Below are positions 52,554-61,277 of a stretch of DNA of 64,000 nt, piece after piece. A program made the translations under genes and the position numbers. The notes beneath the pieces were generated by a model, which saw only the letters and a list, made by a program, of their open reading frames with translations, searched no databases and was not told the origin of the DNA. The first letter of the stretch is position 1. Each line of letters starts with the position of its first letter. The DNA comes from Elusimicrobiota bacterium (GTDB lineage: Bacteria; Elusimicrobiota; Elusimicrobia; FEN-1173; JAKLIF01): assembly GCA_022709755.1 (NCBI GenBank), contig JAKLIF010000007.1, positions 1 through 64,000 on the forward strand, read 5' to 3'.

Positions 52554-54767
52554 TTACCGTCGGGGGCCGCGGTGGTCCCGATCACGTCGGAACCCGCCAC
52601 GATCCCGGCCTCGGTCACGGTCGAATTCGCGTCGTTCGGGCCTCTTGACCTCCAGCTCCGATCCGGGTTTGATGACGGCGCGGCGGGAGAGGTTCACGCG
52701 GCCCTGGTTGTCGATCTCGATGCATTTCACTTCGATGGTATCGCCTTCCTTGACCACGTCTTCCACCCGTTCCACGTGCTGAACGTCCAATTGGGACACA
52801 TGCACCAGCCCTTCTTTGCCGGGCAACACTTCCACAAACGCTCCCAAGCGGGGCATGATGCGCGTGACGCGGCCCTTGTAGATCTTTCCGACTTCGATCT
52901 CGGCCGTACAGGATTCCACCATCCATCGGGCGGCTTCCATGGCCTCGGGATTATCACTCGTCACGAACACCTTGCCGTCATCTTCGACGTCGACGTTCGC
53001 ACCGGTCTCCTCGATGATTTTACGGATATTCTTTCCACCGGGCCCGATCAGGGCTCCGATCTTATCCACGGGGATGGACAGGATGCTGATTCGCGGTGCA
53101 TATTGAGACAAGTCCGTCCGCGGCGCCTGGATGGCGGCTTCCATCTTGTCGAGGATGAACAGACGCGCCTCCTTGGCCTGTTGCAATGCCTGTTTCATGA
53201 TCTCGACGGTGACGCCTTCTATCTTGATGTCCATCTGAAGGGCGTTGATCCCGCCTCGGGTGCCGGCCACCTTGAAGTCCATATCTCCCAGATGGTCCTC
53301 CATACCCATGATGTCCGTCAGGATGGCGATGCGGTCGCCCTCCTTGATGAGGCCCATGGCCACTCCGGCGCAGGCCGATTTGGACGGAACGCCGGCGTCA
53401 AAGAGCGCCAAAGACCCGCCGCAGACGCTGGCCATCGAGGATGATCCGTTGGATTCCAGGATGTCCGAGACGATGCGGATGGTGTAAGGGAACGAGTCCT
53501 CGGTCGGGATGAGGGGCAACAGGGCCCGGCGCGCCAACGCGCCGTGTCCGATCTCCCGGCGTCCCGGTCCGCGGTCTCCCTTGGGTTCACCCGTGCTGAA
53601 ACCGGGGAAGTTGTAGTGCATCAAGAAACGTTCCTTGTACTCCCCCTCCAATTCATCCATGATCTGTTTATCGGACGGGGATCCCAACGTCACTGTCGCC
53701 AGCGCTTGGGTCTGCCCGCGCGTGAACAGCGCCGAACCGTGAGTCCTCGGCAACACGCCCAGTTCGATCGAGATCGGTCGGATCTCGTTATACGCGCGTC
53801 CGTCGGTCCGCCGTTTCTCGTCCAAGATCAGCTTGCGGGCCTCTTCGTACAAGACGTTCTCGACGATCGAGCCCACCAGCGCTTCCCCTTCGGGGCATGT
53901 CTCGATCACCTTCGCCTTGATGTCCTTCTTGATTTCATCGATGGCGTTTTCGCGGGCCGATTTCTCGGGGTTACGCACGGCGGCGCGGATCTGTTCGCGC
54001 GCCAGGGCGTCGATCTTCTTGGCCAATTCGGCATCCACGGCGGGCGTGGCGATCGTGAATTTGGGTTTACGGCATTTCTTGAAGAACTCTTCCTGGGCAT
54101 CGCACAGCTTATTGATCTCCGCCTGGGCGAGTTGCAGCGCCTCAATGAGCGTCTCTTCGGACAGCTCATGGCTGCCGGATTCCACCATCATGAGGGCGTC
54201 TTTCTTCCCCGCCACCACCAGGTCCAACAGGCTCTCGGCCTGCTCCTGAAGGGTGGGGTTCACCACGAACTTCTCGGCGCCGGCTTCGTCGCGGACGCGA
54301 CCGATCCGAACCGCGGCCAAGGGACCGTTCCAGGGGATATCCGACATTCCCAGCGCCACGCTGGCGCCGAGGATGGCCGGAATGTCCGTGTCATGGCTCT
54401 GATCGGTGCAGAGCACGATCGGGGCCACATGGATCTCCTGCCGGATCGTCTCCGGGAACAGGGGACGAATCCCACGGTCTATCAAACGGCTCGTCAAAAT
54501 CTCCTTGGGGCGCGCACGCCCTTCTCTTTTGAAGAATCCGCCGGGGATGCGCCCCGCGGCATAGGTTCTTTCCCGATAATCAACGGTCAGAGGGATGAAG
54601 TCGGCCCCCTCCTTCGGCGTCTTGCCGCACGCCACCGCCACCAGCACCATCGTATCTCCCATGCGGACCAAAGCGGCTCCGTTGGCCTGTTTGGCCACAC
54701 GTCCTGCTTCCCAACTGATTTTCTTATCACCGATTGATACTTCCATCCGTTCGACGGACGTTGTCAT
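52554..54767 (-). CDS. pnp: Polyribonucleotide nucleotidyltransferase (PNPase)
   Basis: PNPase degrades RNA phosphorolytically from the 3' end. The 737-residue protein has two RNase PH cores, the linking helical domain, KH (IGPGGKNIRKIIEETG) and S1 (GKIYKGRVTRIMPRLGAFVEVLPGKEGLVHVS) domains, and ends in an Arg/Asp/Gly tail that may bind RNA. The ATG at 54767 has GGAGG five bases upstream; an earlier in-frame ATG lies within that ribosome site region. A long structured leader precedes it after rpsO. Confidence 0.96.
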   Translation of the reverse strand: MTTSVERMEVSIGDKKISWEAGRVAKQANGAALVRMGDTMVLVAVACGKTPKEGADFIPLTVDYRERTYAAGRIPGGFFKREGRARPKEILTSRLIDRGIRPLFPETIRQEIHVAPIVLCTDQSHDTDIPAILGASVALGMSDIPWNGPLAAVRIGRVRDEAGAEKFVVNPTLQEQAESLLDLVVAGKKDALMMVESGSHELSEETLIEALQLAQAEINKLCDAQEEFFKKCRKPKFTIATPAVDAELAKKIDALAREQIRAAVRNPEKSARENAIDEIKKDIKAKVIETCPEGEALVGSIVENVLYEEARKLILDEKRRTDGRAYNEIRPISIELGVLPRTHGSALFTRGQTQALATVTLGSPSDKQIMDELEGEYKERFLMHYNFPGFSTGEPKGDRGPGRREIGHGALARRALLPLIPTEDSFPYTIRIVSDILESNGSSSMASVCGGSLALFDAGVPSKSACAGVAMGLIKEGDRIAILTDIMGMEDHLGDMDFKVAGTRGGINALQMDIKIEGVTVEIMKQALQQAKEARLFILDKMEAAIQAPRTDLSQYAPRISILSIPVDKIGALIGPGGKNIRKIIEETGANVDVEDDGKVFVTSDNPEAMEAARWMVESCTAEIEVGKIYKGRVTRIMPRLGAFVEVLPGKEGLVHVSQLDVQHVERVEDVVKEGDTIEVKCIEIDNQGRVNLSRRAVIKPGSELEVKRPERREFDRDRGRDRGGFRRDRDHRGPRR

Positions 54768-54806
54768 TGTATCCTCCATTAGTTTCTATATTAAGAAACA
54801 GAAATA

Positions 54807-54920
54807 CGGACTTTTGCGGGGTCAACTGGAACTATTTTCGGAAGGGATTCAACCGACCCGTCTTCACAGGTCCGTTGTATCCCTTTGGAAAGTTCGCGCC
54901 GGCCCGACTGCAAAAGCCCG
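54807..54920 (-). promoter_or_regulatory. Structured rpsO-pnp intercistronic leader
   Basis: An 11-pair stem (54910-54920 with 54807-54817, one G-U) closes a region containing a further long hairpin: AAGGGAT/ATCCCTT (54842-54848 with 54879-54885) topped by a nine-position stem with one mismatch. In E. coli the pnp leader folds into similar hairpins cleaved by RNase III and used by PNPase for autoregulation. Position and shape fit the same use, though the sequence itself is not related by eye. Confidence 0.65.
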
Positions 54921-54923
54921 TTT

Positions 54924-55190
54924 CTATTTTCTAAGATCCAATTCGCGAATGACTTTTGAGTATTCCTTCGGATCTTTTCTCCGGATGTAGCTCAACAGAC
55001 CGCGGCGTTGCGCCACCATCATGATGAGCCCCCTCCGAGAAGCGTGGTCCTTAGGATTCTTGGCGAAATGACTGGCCAAGGTGTTGATGCGTTCGGTCAA
55101 AACCGCAACCTGAACGGATGCGCTGCCCGCATCATCCTTGTGCCGGCCAAATTTCTCAACGAGATCGCGTTTCTTTTCTTTGGTAACCAT
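54924..55190 (-). CDS. rpsO: 30S ribosomal protein S15
   Basis: S15 binds 16S rRNA early in 30S assembly. The 88-residue protein (EKFGRHKDDAGSASVQVAVLTERINTLASHF, RRGLIMMVAQRRGLLSYIRRKD) matches the family at full length when started at ATG 55190. No ribosome-binding sequence precedes it, and a good promoter -10 box ends nine bases before the ATG, so the mRNA is probably leaderless or nearly so. Confidence 0.97.
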   Translation of the reverse strand: MVTKEKKRDLVEKFGRHKDDAGSASVQVAVLTERINTLASHFAKNPKDHASRRGLIMMVAQRRGLLSYIRRKDPKEYSKVIRELDLRK

Positions 55191-55198
55191 TGGCGTAA

Positions 55199-55227
55199 AC
55201 AATAGCAAATGGGGAATGGACTGTAAA
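55199..55227 (-). promoter_or_regulatory. rpsO promoter
   Basis: TTTACA (55227-55222) and TATTGT (55204-55199) are 17 bases apart, with TGC before the -10 (extended -10 pattern). Start of transcription would fall at or within a base or two of the rpsO ATG at 55190, which fits the lack of a ribosome site. Confidence 0.6.
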
Positions 55228-55283
55228 GAAGGTTGTGATGCGGACGGAAAAAATGATCCCCGATACCCGCGAGCCCCCTCCGG

Positions 55284-56939
55284 TCACTGGTCGAGTCGTC
55301 GATGAAAAAACTCGCAATCCTCGCGAGACGGGGCCAAAGCATAGGCGCGGTCGAACGCTTTCCGGGCGTCGCCCCGCCGATGAGCTTTCAATTGATACAG
55401 CCCTTCCCAAAGGTAAGGATCGACCCACAGGGGATCCGCCTCCTGGGCGTTCCTCATGAAACGCAGCGCCTGGGACAGGTCACCCGCTTCATCATAAGCC
55501 CGGCCCACGAGATGGTCATATCGGGCCCTCCGGGGAAGATCCCGTCCGAATTGGGCCCGGACTTCCTCCACATGTTTTTCGATCATCCGGCGGGTCTCCC
55601 CCTTCCGCAACAACGCCGCGAGGTATGAGATGGTCCTGTTCCAATCTGTTTTATCCTGGCCCCGATACGGCCCCCAATCGGGGATCCTCTCGATCCACTC
55701 GTTGCGAGCGGATCTGACAGTCCCCTCCCCGTTGGCGCCCCCCCATCCCCGACGATTGATCTCCGTCAAACACCGCAGGGCCTCGTATTCCTGATACGTT
55801 TCCCACACGTGGCAATGATCGTAAAGGATGTCCCATCCCGGGATCCGGTGGTCGGCTTTTTCCGACAATTCCCGATCAAAATCCAGCAGGGCAAAACCAT
55901 GTCGGGCCGCCGCCCCCCGGAGAGCGTCCAATTCGGAACTCTGCACCATCATCTGGCTCCGATCCCCATCGATATCGACGGCCCGTTGGTAACAATCGCG
56001 GGCCTCCCCGTAGCGATGCTGTTCATACATCCAGTTTCCCAGCAGAAAATAACCGACGGGACTCGGAGCCGACTCCAATTTGTCCCGGAGGGTTTTCATG
56101 GCCCGGTCGGACGGGCCGAGGCAATACTGATAAAGGGCTTCCAAATAGTCGGACGCCACGATGGTGGACTCGTTGGAGTCCGGAGGGAACATCAAATTCC
56201 CGGGCATGGTGCAGAGGACGACGGGGATGGACCGTTTCCGGGTTTCCCGCGCCAGATCATCCAAAAAGACGCCGAAGAGCCGCCGTCTCTCTTCGTCCGA
56301 TCTCGCGTTCGAAGGTCCCTGGATCGGCAATCGGGCATAGATCCTTCGAAAAAGTCGACTTCGGGTCCCCAAGGAACCGATGATTCTGTAGAGGTGATAC
56401 CGGCGGCTGAAGGCGGGATGGACGACCCGGATGTTGTGCCCGATATAAACGACGACCACATCCGGTTTCAGATCGATGGATTCGGAGAAAACCCGGGAGA
56501 GGATCTCGATGCCGGCCGCGCTCACGCCCGCATTGACGACCTCGGTCGCCTCCGGCGCCCGTTCGGCGGCGAGTCCTCTCAGCGTCCGTCCCAGGAGAAA
56601 AGCGCCCGACTCCCCGATGACGAGGACCCGGCATACGCCGGGTCGTTTCTCTAACGGAAACGATTGGGTTTCCGTCAGCCCACAGATGGTGTCATGGGAG
56701 ACCTCGGCCTTTCCATCGATCCGCCGGACAACGAAGAACGGTTTCCGCAACCGAAGACCATATTCCACCCATCGGTCCTGATGCGGCAGGTCATATTCCT
56801 CATCGGGGAGAGTCCGGTAATACAGTTCCAATCCGCTCAACAGCACCATCAGGAAGATCAGGGACGCCAGAGTGGCGATTCCGAATCTTCGGAGCCCTCT
56901 CCCGTCGGCGAAGCGGGGGGCCCTCTTAAAAACAGGCAC
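55284..56939 (-). CDS. SGNH hydrolase with C-terminal TPR repeats
   Basis: The 551-residue protein has an N-terminal membrane anchor (about 20-40) and an SGNH hydrolase domain with S111 in VIGESGAF, the glycine block VVNAG, N169 in VYIGHN and the DxxH pair in YDHCHVW (about 376-382). TPR-like repeats follow (about 430-545; ALRFMRNAQEADPLWVDPYLWEGLYQ). Such enzymes often remove or add acyl groups on envelope sugars. It is eight bases before the lipoprotein gene in transcription order and ends 56 bases before the rpsO promoter region. Confidence 0.85.
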   Translation of the reverse strand: MPVFKRAPRFADGRGLRRFGIATLASLIFLMVLLSGLELYYRTLPDEEYDLPHQDRWVEYGLRLRKPFFVVRRIDGKAEVSHDTICGLTETQSFPLEKRPGVCRVLVIGESGAFLLGRTLRGLAAERAPEATEVVNAGVSAAGIEILSRVFSESIDLKPDVVVVYIGHNIRVVHPAFSRRYHLYRIIGSLGTRSRLFRRIYARLPIQGPSNARSDEERRRLFGVFLDDLARETRKRSIPVVLCTMPGNLMFPPDSNESTIVASDYLEALYQYCLGPSDRAMKTLRDKLESAPSPVGYFLLGNWMYEQHRYGEARDCYQRAVDIDGDRSQMMVQSSELDALRGAAARHGFALLDFDRELSEKADHRIPGWDILYDHCHVWETYQEYEALRCLTEINRRGWGGANGEGTVRSARNEWIERIPDWGPYRGQDKTDWNRTISYLAALLRKGETRRMIEKHVEEVRAQFGRDLPRRARYDHLVGRAYDEAGDLSQALRFMRNAQEADPLWVDPYLWEGLYQLKAHRRGDARKAFDRAYALAPSREDCEFFHRRLDQ

Positions 56940-56947
56940 GGGAGGAC

Positions 56948-58096
56948 CTATTTCGATACGATCTCGACAAGGATATCGTCCCTCGTCATCTCCCTGACCT
57001 TCGCGTTCAGGGATGGGGTCTTCTCCAAGGCGAGCGCCATATCGTTCACCCCGACGCTCTTCGTCTCAACGGTCAAAACAGCGGTCACTCCCTCGTAGGA
57101 CCGGATATAAACGGCCTCCACTCCCGCAACGGATTGGGCCGTTTTCCGTATCCCATCGAGTTGCCTCAGCGTCTGCAATCCCGTGACAGTCAGATTAAAA
57201 CCCGCGGTCTTCGTATAGGTACCGGCCAGATCGTCGATCCACTCGTTTGAGATCTGTTTGGCGGCGTTCTCCCGCGCCTTGGCGGACGCCTTTTCCGCAT
57301 CGACATCGATCCCCCGGGCCGTCTTCCGAATGGTCTTGATGACCTCCGCCGTCCGCACATGAATAGCCTGGAGCGTCACCGTCGAATCGTAGGCGACCAG
57401 CCCCCCCAACCCCTGGTCCGTCCTGAATTCGGATCTCGCCGAGCCCGCCACCAAGAGATCCGCTCTCATGGATTGGGCCATGCCCGGCACCGACTGAAGG
57501 TCCCCCAACTCGATGGACTGTAGAGAGGTCATCGCCTGAGCCAGATCGACCTCCGCGCGTTCCACCAATTCGAATCCCTTCCCCGAGAAGGCTTCCTGGA
57601 ACACTTCCGTCGCCTTCAGCCGGTCCGTCGGATTTCCGTCCATCGCTTCCCCGATCAGGACCAAAACCCGCTGTTTTCTGTTCCCCACAGGTTCAAAGAT
57701 CGCATTCAAATCATTCTGCACGTCTTTCATGGACACCGCGACCCGGAGGTCAACGTGGAACGATCCGTTCTTTTTCTTCTCGCGAAGCACTTCATATTTC
57801 TTGACGTAATCCGATGTTTTGGCGAGAACAATCATTCCGATCGAGTCCTTTTTATCTTCACGCACGCGAGCGGGGATGAACATCTCCACGGCCTTGTCCA
57901 CCGCGTCCTTCTGGGCCTCCAAAATGGCGCATTGACGGGCCGACATCTCGTCGTCGATGAGAGGACAGTCCCCCTCCGATTCGATCAAATCCCGATCCAG
58001 TCCCAATCCGAGGCTCACGGACGACCGGGAGCCCGCGCAGGCGGTCAAAACCACGCAGAGACAAACCAACAGGACAATCTTCATTTTTTCATTCAC
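56948..58096 (-). CDS. LPP20/FlgT-like outer-membrane-type lipoprotein
   Basis: The 382-residue protein has a lipoprotein signal with LTAC (C20), an LPP20-like N-terminal domain (about 50-130; ARQCAILEAQKDAVDKAVEMFIPARV) and a second domain resembling the FlgT-middle/CsgG fold (about 140-300; RVLVLIGEAMDG, ADLLVAGSARSEF). The start is GTG at 58096, with GGAGGGG upstream; ATG 58084 is less likely. It is transcribed divergently from the FecR gene across a 112-base gap. It may be part of an envelope complex with that protein and the WD40 protein. Confidence 0.82.
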   Translation of the reverse strand: MNEKMKIVLLVCLCVVLTACAGSRSSVSLGLGLDRDLIESEGDCPLIDDEMSARQCAILEAQKDAVDKAVEMFIPARVREDKKDSIGMIVLAKTSDYVKKYEVLREKKKNGSFHVDLRVAVSMKDVQNDLNAIFEPVGNRKQRVLVLIGEAMDGNPTDRLKATEVFQEAFSGKGFELVERAEVDLAQAMTSLQSIELGDLQSVPGMAQSMRADLLVAGSARSEFRTDQGLGGLVAYDSTVTLQAIHVRTAEVIKTIRKTARGIDVDAEKASAKARENAAKQISNEWIDDLAGTYTKTAGFNLTVTGLQTLRQLDGIRKTAQSVAGVEAVYIRSYEGVTAVLTVETKSVGVNDMALALEKTPSLNAKVREMTRDDILVEIVSK

Positions 58097-58196
58097 GATG
58101 GGCCCCTCCTCTCTCTTCCTCCGTCCCGACGAAGGAGATTCAAACTCCGACATAAGCCATCCACACGAAACGGCTGCGTTCACGGGTCTATTTTTA

Positions 58197-58202
58197 TATA
58201 AT
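58197..58202 (+). promoter_or_regulatory. -10 box of the FecR-domain gene
   Basis: A perfect TATAAT stands six bases before the ATG at 58209; the -35 region is weak. Transcription would start at about the ATG, giving a leaderless message. No ribosome site is visible, which supports this reading. Confidence 0.5.
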
Positions 58203-58208
58203 CCCCAC

Positions 58209-58952
58209 ATGTTCCGCAAGCTCGGTTGGATTCCATGCCTTTCCCTTCTGCTCCCGACACCCCCCCTCGGTGCGGAGGGAACGGACGTTGCCCCCTTCGA
58301 GTATCGCATCACCCAGATTGAGGGATCCGTCCTCTTCAAAGGCGTTCATGACAAATCCTGGGTTTCCGCCGAAGTGGACCAGATCCTTTCCGACGGCGAT
58401 CAAGTCAAGACGATGCAGGACAGCCGCGCGGAAATCGCGACCCCGAATCCGGACATCATCCAACTCGATGAGAATTCCACGTTCCTGGCTCAAACGACGT
58501 CGGAGGATGAAACATCCTTCAGCCTGATCGCCGGCAAGTTCTTTTTCAATATATTCGCCAAGAAGGATCGCAAGTTCCAGATCAAAACCCCCCTGTCTGT
58601 CCTATCGGTCAGGGGAACGGAATTAGCGGTTTACCAGACATCGGCCGACGAATGGGAAGGCGGCGTGATCGAAGGAACGGTGGCCGTGCGGGCTCTGGCG
58701 GAGACGGAAGGAACGGATGTCGAAGAGTCCCTGGTTCAGAAAGAGGAAGGGTTCCGTTTCCAGCGTGGGCAAAAAACGGCCCGATTCAGAGGACTCCCCC
58801 CCCGGATGGCCGCGTTCCGAGCCCGTTTCGAGTCGATGCGTCAACGGAAACCGGCCGTCCGCCGAGAGTGGAAGAAACGGATCATTCGAGACGGGCGCAA
58901 CAAGCGAAGAGCCGCTCAACGATCCCCCGCTCCTCGGCCCCGGCGCCGATAA
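58209..58952 (+). CDS. FecR-domain exported protein with Arg-rich tail
   Basis: The only clear plus-strand gene encodes 247 residues: a signal peptide (about 1-22), a FecR domain (about 28-165; ITQIEGSVLFKG, QILSDGDQVKTMQDSRAEI, ENSTFLAQ, FQIKTPLSVLSVRGTELAV, VIEGTVAVRA) and a strongly basic tail (about 200-247, rich in Arg and Lys, ending in RPRRR). FecR domains in many bacteria occur as periplasmic stand-alone proteins with no iron function. The tail may bind polysaccharide, lipid A or nucleic acid; unusual for an exported protein. It converges with the WD40 gene. Confidence 0.85.
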   Translation: MFRKLGWIPCLSLLLPTPPLGAEGTDVAPFEYRITQIEGSVLFKGVHDKSWVSAEVDQILSDGDQVKTMQDSRAEIATPNPDIIQLDENSTFLAQTTSEDETSFSLIAGKFFFNIFAKKDRKFQIKTPLSVLSVRGTELAVYQTSADEWEGGVIEGTVAVRALAETEGTDVEESLVQKEEGFRFQRGQKTARFRGLPPRMAAFRARFESMRQRKPAVRREWKKRIIRDGRNKRRAAQRSPAPRPRRR

Positions 58953-58974
58953 CTTTTCGCCGTCCCGCCACCCG

Positions 58975-60330
58975 CTAATTCGGTTGTGCCGAGAACGGGA
59001 TCGATGGGATCCCGCTCTCCGGACAATTGTTCGATCTCACGGACACATTCACCAGAAACGCCCCTCCCACCAAACCATCCCCCGCGCGCAATCGCGCCTG
59101 AACCCGATGGGTTTGGCCGGGTTCCAACGTTCCGACCGGCGGCATGGGGAGGACGGTGATCTGCAAAGGAACGTCCCCGGGGGCAATTTCCACCGCCACA
59201 ACCACATCCCGGGCGGCTTGTCTGTTCGGATTGGAAAGCCGTATCTCGATCGATTTCTCTTCACCCGCCTTGACGACCGGCGGTTGAGGCGGGATCACAC
59301 TGACCGTCAGAGGTGACATCGCCACAGGGGGCGCGGGGACGACACCGGCCGGACCGGAACTGACATCCCATATACGAATCACGGATTCGGTCCCTCCGGC
59401 CGCCAAGAGTTTTCCGTCGGAACTGAAAGCCAGGGACGAGACCTTCATTTGGGGGGCGAGACTCCGGAGAGGTTTCTTTTCATCCCCAATCTTCCACACC
59501 TTGATCTGCGCATCGTATCCGGTAGCCGCGATCCTCTGTCCGGTCGGATCGACAGCGATGGCCAAGACCGGCGTCCCATAATCGTATTTTCCGACCAACC
59601 GGCCGCTCTGGGCCTCCCACAGCAGGACAGTCCCGTCGGCCCCGCCGGTGACGACATGTTTCCCATCCCCGGTAAAACAGATCCCCGTCACCGGCGATTG
59701 ATGGGCCATCATCACGAAGAGCTGACGCCCGGTGTCCACTTCCCACATTTTAGCCCCGTCATCGCCGGCGGAAGCCAGCCAATCGCCCGACGGACTGAAT
59801 CCCAGCGCATTGATCTTTCCGGCGTGAGCACGGAAAGAATTCAGGATCTTTCCGGTGGAAAACTGGAGGATCGTGATGACCGGCTGGGGAGAGGCGCCGG
59901 CGATGAATCGATCGGTCGGAGTGACCGCGACGAGCTGACCCGCCGGCGAATCGAAGACGAGTTGTCCGGTCACCGCATCCCATTGACGGATATGGCCGGA
60001 GACCCCCGCGACAATCTTTTTTCCGTCTTTGGAGAATACGGGGGAAAAAAGCTGAGGATTCCCGACCGATATCTTTTTCCGCAATTTCCCACTCCGCACA
60101 TCGAAAACGCCGACGGTCCCGTCGGCGCTCGCGGAAACCAGTTGGCGGCTGTCCCGGCTAAACGACAATCCATTCACGGCGCGGGAATGTTCGGTCAACA
60201 CCCGTACCGCCCCGGAGGCATCGACGGGTTGAGAAGGGCTCTCGGCAGCGGGCGCTCCGGAGATCGACACCGGAACCAGTATCCCCGCCAGGAACATCCT
60301 TTTCACCGCCACACCGCAATGGTTGAACAT
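58975..60330 (-). CDS. Exported WD40 beta-propeller with CARDB-like domain
   Basis: The 451-residue protein has a signal peptide (about 1-28), seven WD40-type blades (about 42-325; examples VNGLSFSRDSRQLVSASADG and GGADGTVLLWE) and a C-terminal CARDB-like beta domain (about 345-435; EIRLSNPNRQAARDVVVAVE). GGAGGAGGGG before the ATG supports the start. Exported propellers usually act as protein-binding scaffolds. It lies 17 bases downstream of ribF and may be the last gene of that operon. Confidence 0.88.
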   Translation of the reverse strand: MFNHCGVAVKRMFLAGILVPVSISGAPAAESPSQPVDASGAVRVLTEHSRAVNGLSFSRDSRQLVSASADGTVGVFDVRSGKLRKKISVGNPQLFSPVFSKDGKKIVAGVSGHIRQWDAVTGQLVFDSPAGQLVAVTPTDRFIAGASPQPVITILQFSTGKILNSFRAHAGKINALGFSPSGDWLASAGDDGAKMWEVDTGRQLFVMMAHQSPVTGICFTGDGKHVVTGGADGTVLLWEAQSGRLVGKYDYGTPVLAIAVDPTGQRIAATGYDAQIKVWKIGDEKKPLRSLAPQMKVSSLAFSSDGKLLAAGGTESVIRIWDVSSGPAGVVPAPPVAMSPLTVSVIPPQPPVVKAGEEKSIEIRLSNPNRQAARDVVVAVEIAPGDVPLQITVLPMPPVGTLEPGQTHRVQARLRAGDGLVGGAFLVNVSVRSNNCPESGIPSIPFSAQPN

Positions 60331-60347
60331 GGGACCCCTCCTCCGCC

Positions 60348-61277
60348 CTACCCTCTGTTGAAAATCTTCCGCACTTCGCCTTTGTCACGCTTCAGTTGCT
60401 CGATGAGTTCCGCAACGGACGCAAAGGGTTTCTCGGGACGAAGATACCGTCGGAATTCGACCCTCATCCAGGATCCCGTCAAGTCTCCCCGATATCTCAA
60501 AAGGTGGACCTCCACGGTCACCGGTGGATGCGGGCGTCCTTTTTCAACAGTCGGTTTGGTCCCGATGTTACACATACCCTCATAGGAAGACCCCGACATG
60601 TCCTCGCCGGGACGGACGCCGATCCAACAACGGACGGCGTAGACTCCCGGCGGCAATATCTTGGTGGAGTCGATCTTCAGATTGGCGGTCGGGAAACCGA
60701 ACTGGCGTCCCAAACCGCGGCCACGGACGACTTGCCCATGGATGAAATAATCATATCCCAAAAGCCGGCGCGCCTCCCGTAATCGACCCGCCGAGAGAAA
60801 CGCCCGGATCTCCCCCGATGAGATCGGCACGTCGCGGGCGCAACGCGGCGAAACGACCCTGACAACGATATGATGGACCTTGGAAAGACGTTCCAGAAGC
60901 CGGGTATCCCCCGACCTATTCTTCCCGAAACCGAAATTATAGCCGACGACCAATTCCCTCGCATTGAGACGATCCAACACATATCCCTTGAAAAAGCGCT
61001 CGGGGGACATATTGGCCAGCGTTTGGCTGAAACGGAGCGGGATGACGCGCTGCATGCCGAAATGACGGAGCAGTTGTATTTTTTCAGGCAAGAGGGTGAT
61101 CAGATGAGGCAACGGTTCATGAAAAAAATGGAGTCGCGGGGGCCGATGGAACGTCAAGGCCACCGGCGTCAGATGGAGCGCCCGGGCCCGCGCGACCGTC
61201 CTCCGGAGGATGTGTTGATGTCCCCGATGGACGCCATCGAACGTGCCGATGGTGACAACAGTCCCCCTACGTCGCAC
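60348..61277 (-). CDS. ribF: Bifunctional riboflavin kinase / FAD synthetase
   Basis: RibF makes FMN and FAD. The 309-residue protein has the nucleotidyltransferase motif TIGTFDGVHRGHQ, GYNFGFGKNRSGD and SSGEIRAFLSAG, then the kinase domain (GFPTANL, NIGTKPTV, VEVHLLRY). The GTG at 61277 has TGGAGG nine bases upstream and overlaps truB by 11 bases; ATG 61304 would add nine basic residues. The usual order truB-ribF is kept. Confidence 0.95.
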   Translation of the reverse strand: MRRRGTVVTIGTFDGVHRGHQHILRRTVARARALHLTPVALTFHRPPRLHFFHEPLPHLITLLPEKIQLLRHFGMQRVIPLRFSQTLANMSPERFFKGYVLDRLNARELVVGYNFGFGKNRSGDTRLLERLSKVHHIVVRVVSPRCARDVPISSGEIRAFLSAGRLREARRLLGYDYFIHGQVVRGRGLGRQFGFPTANLKIDSTKILPPGVYAVRCWIGVRPGEDMSGSSYEGMCNIGTKPTVEKGRPHPPVTVEVHLLRYRGDLTGSWMRVEFRRYLRPEKPFASVAELIEQLKRDKGEVRKIFNRG

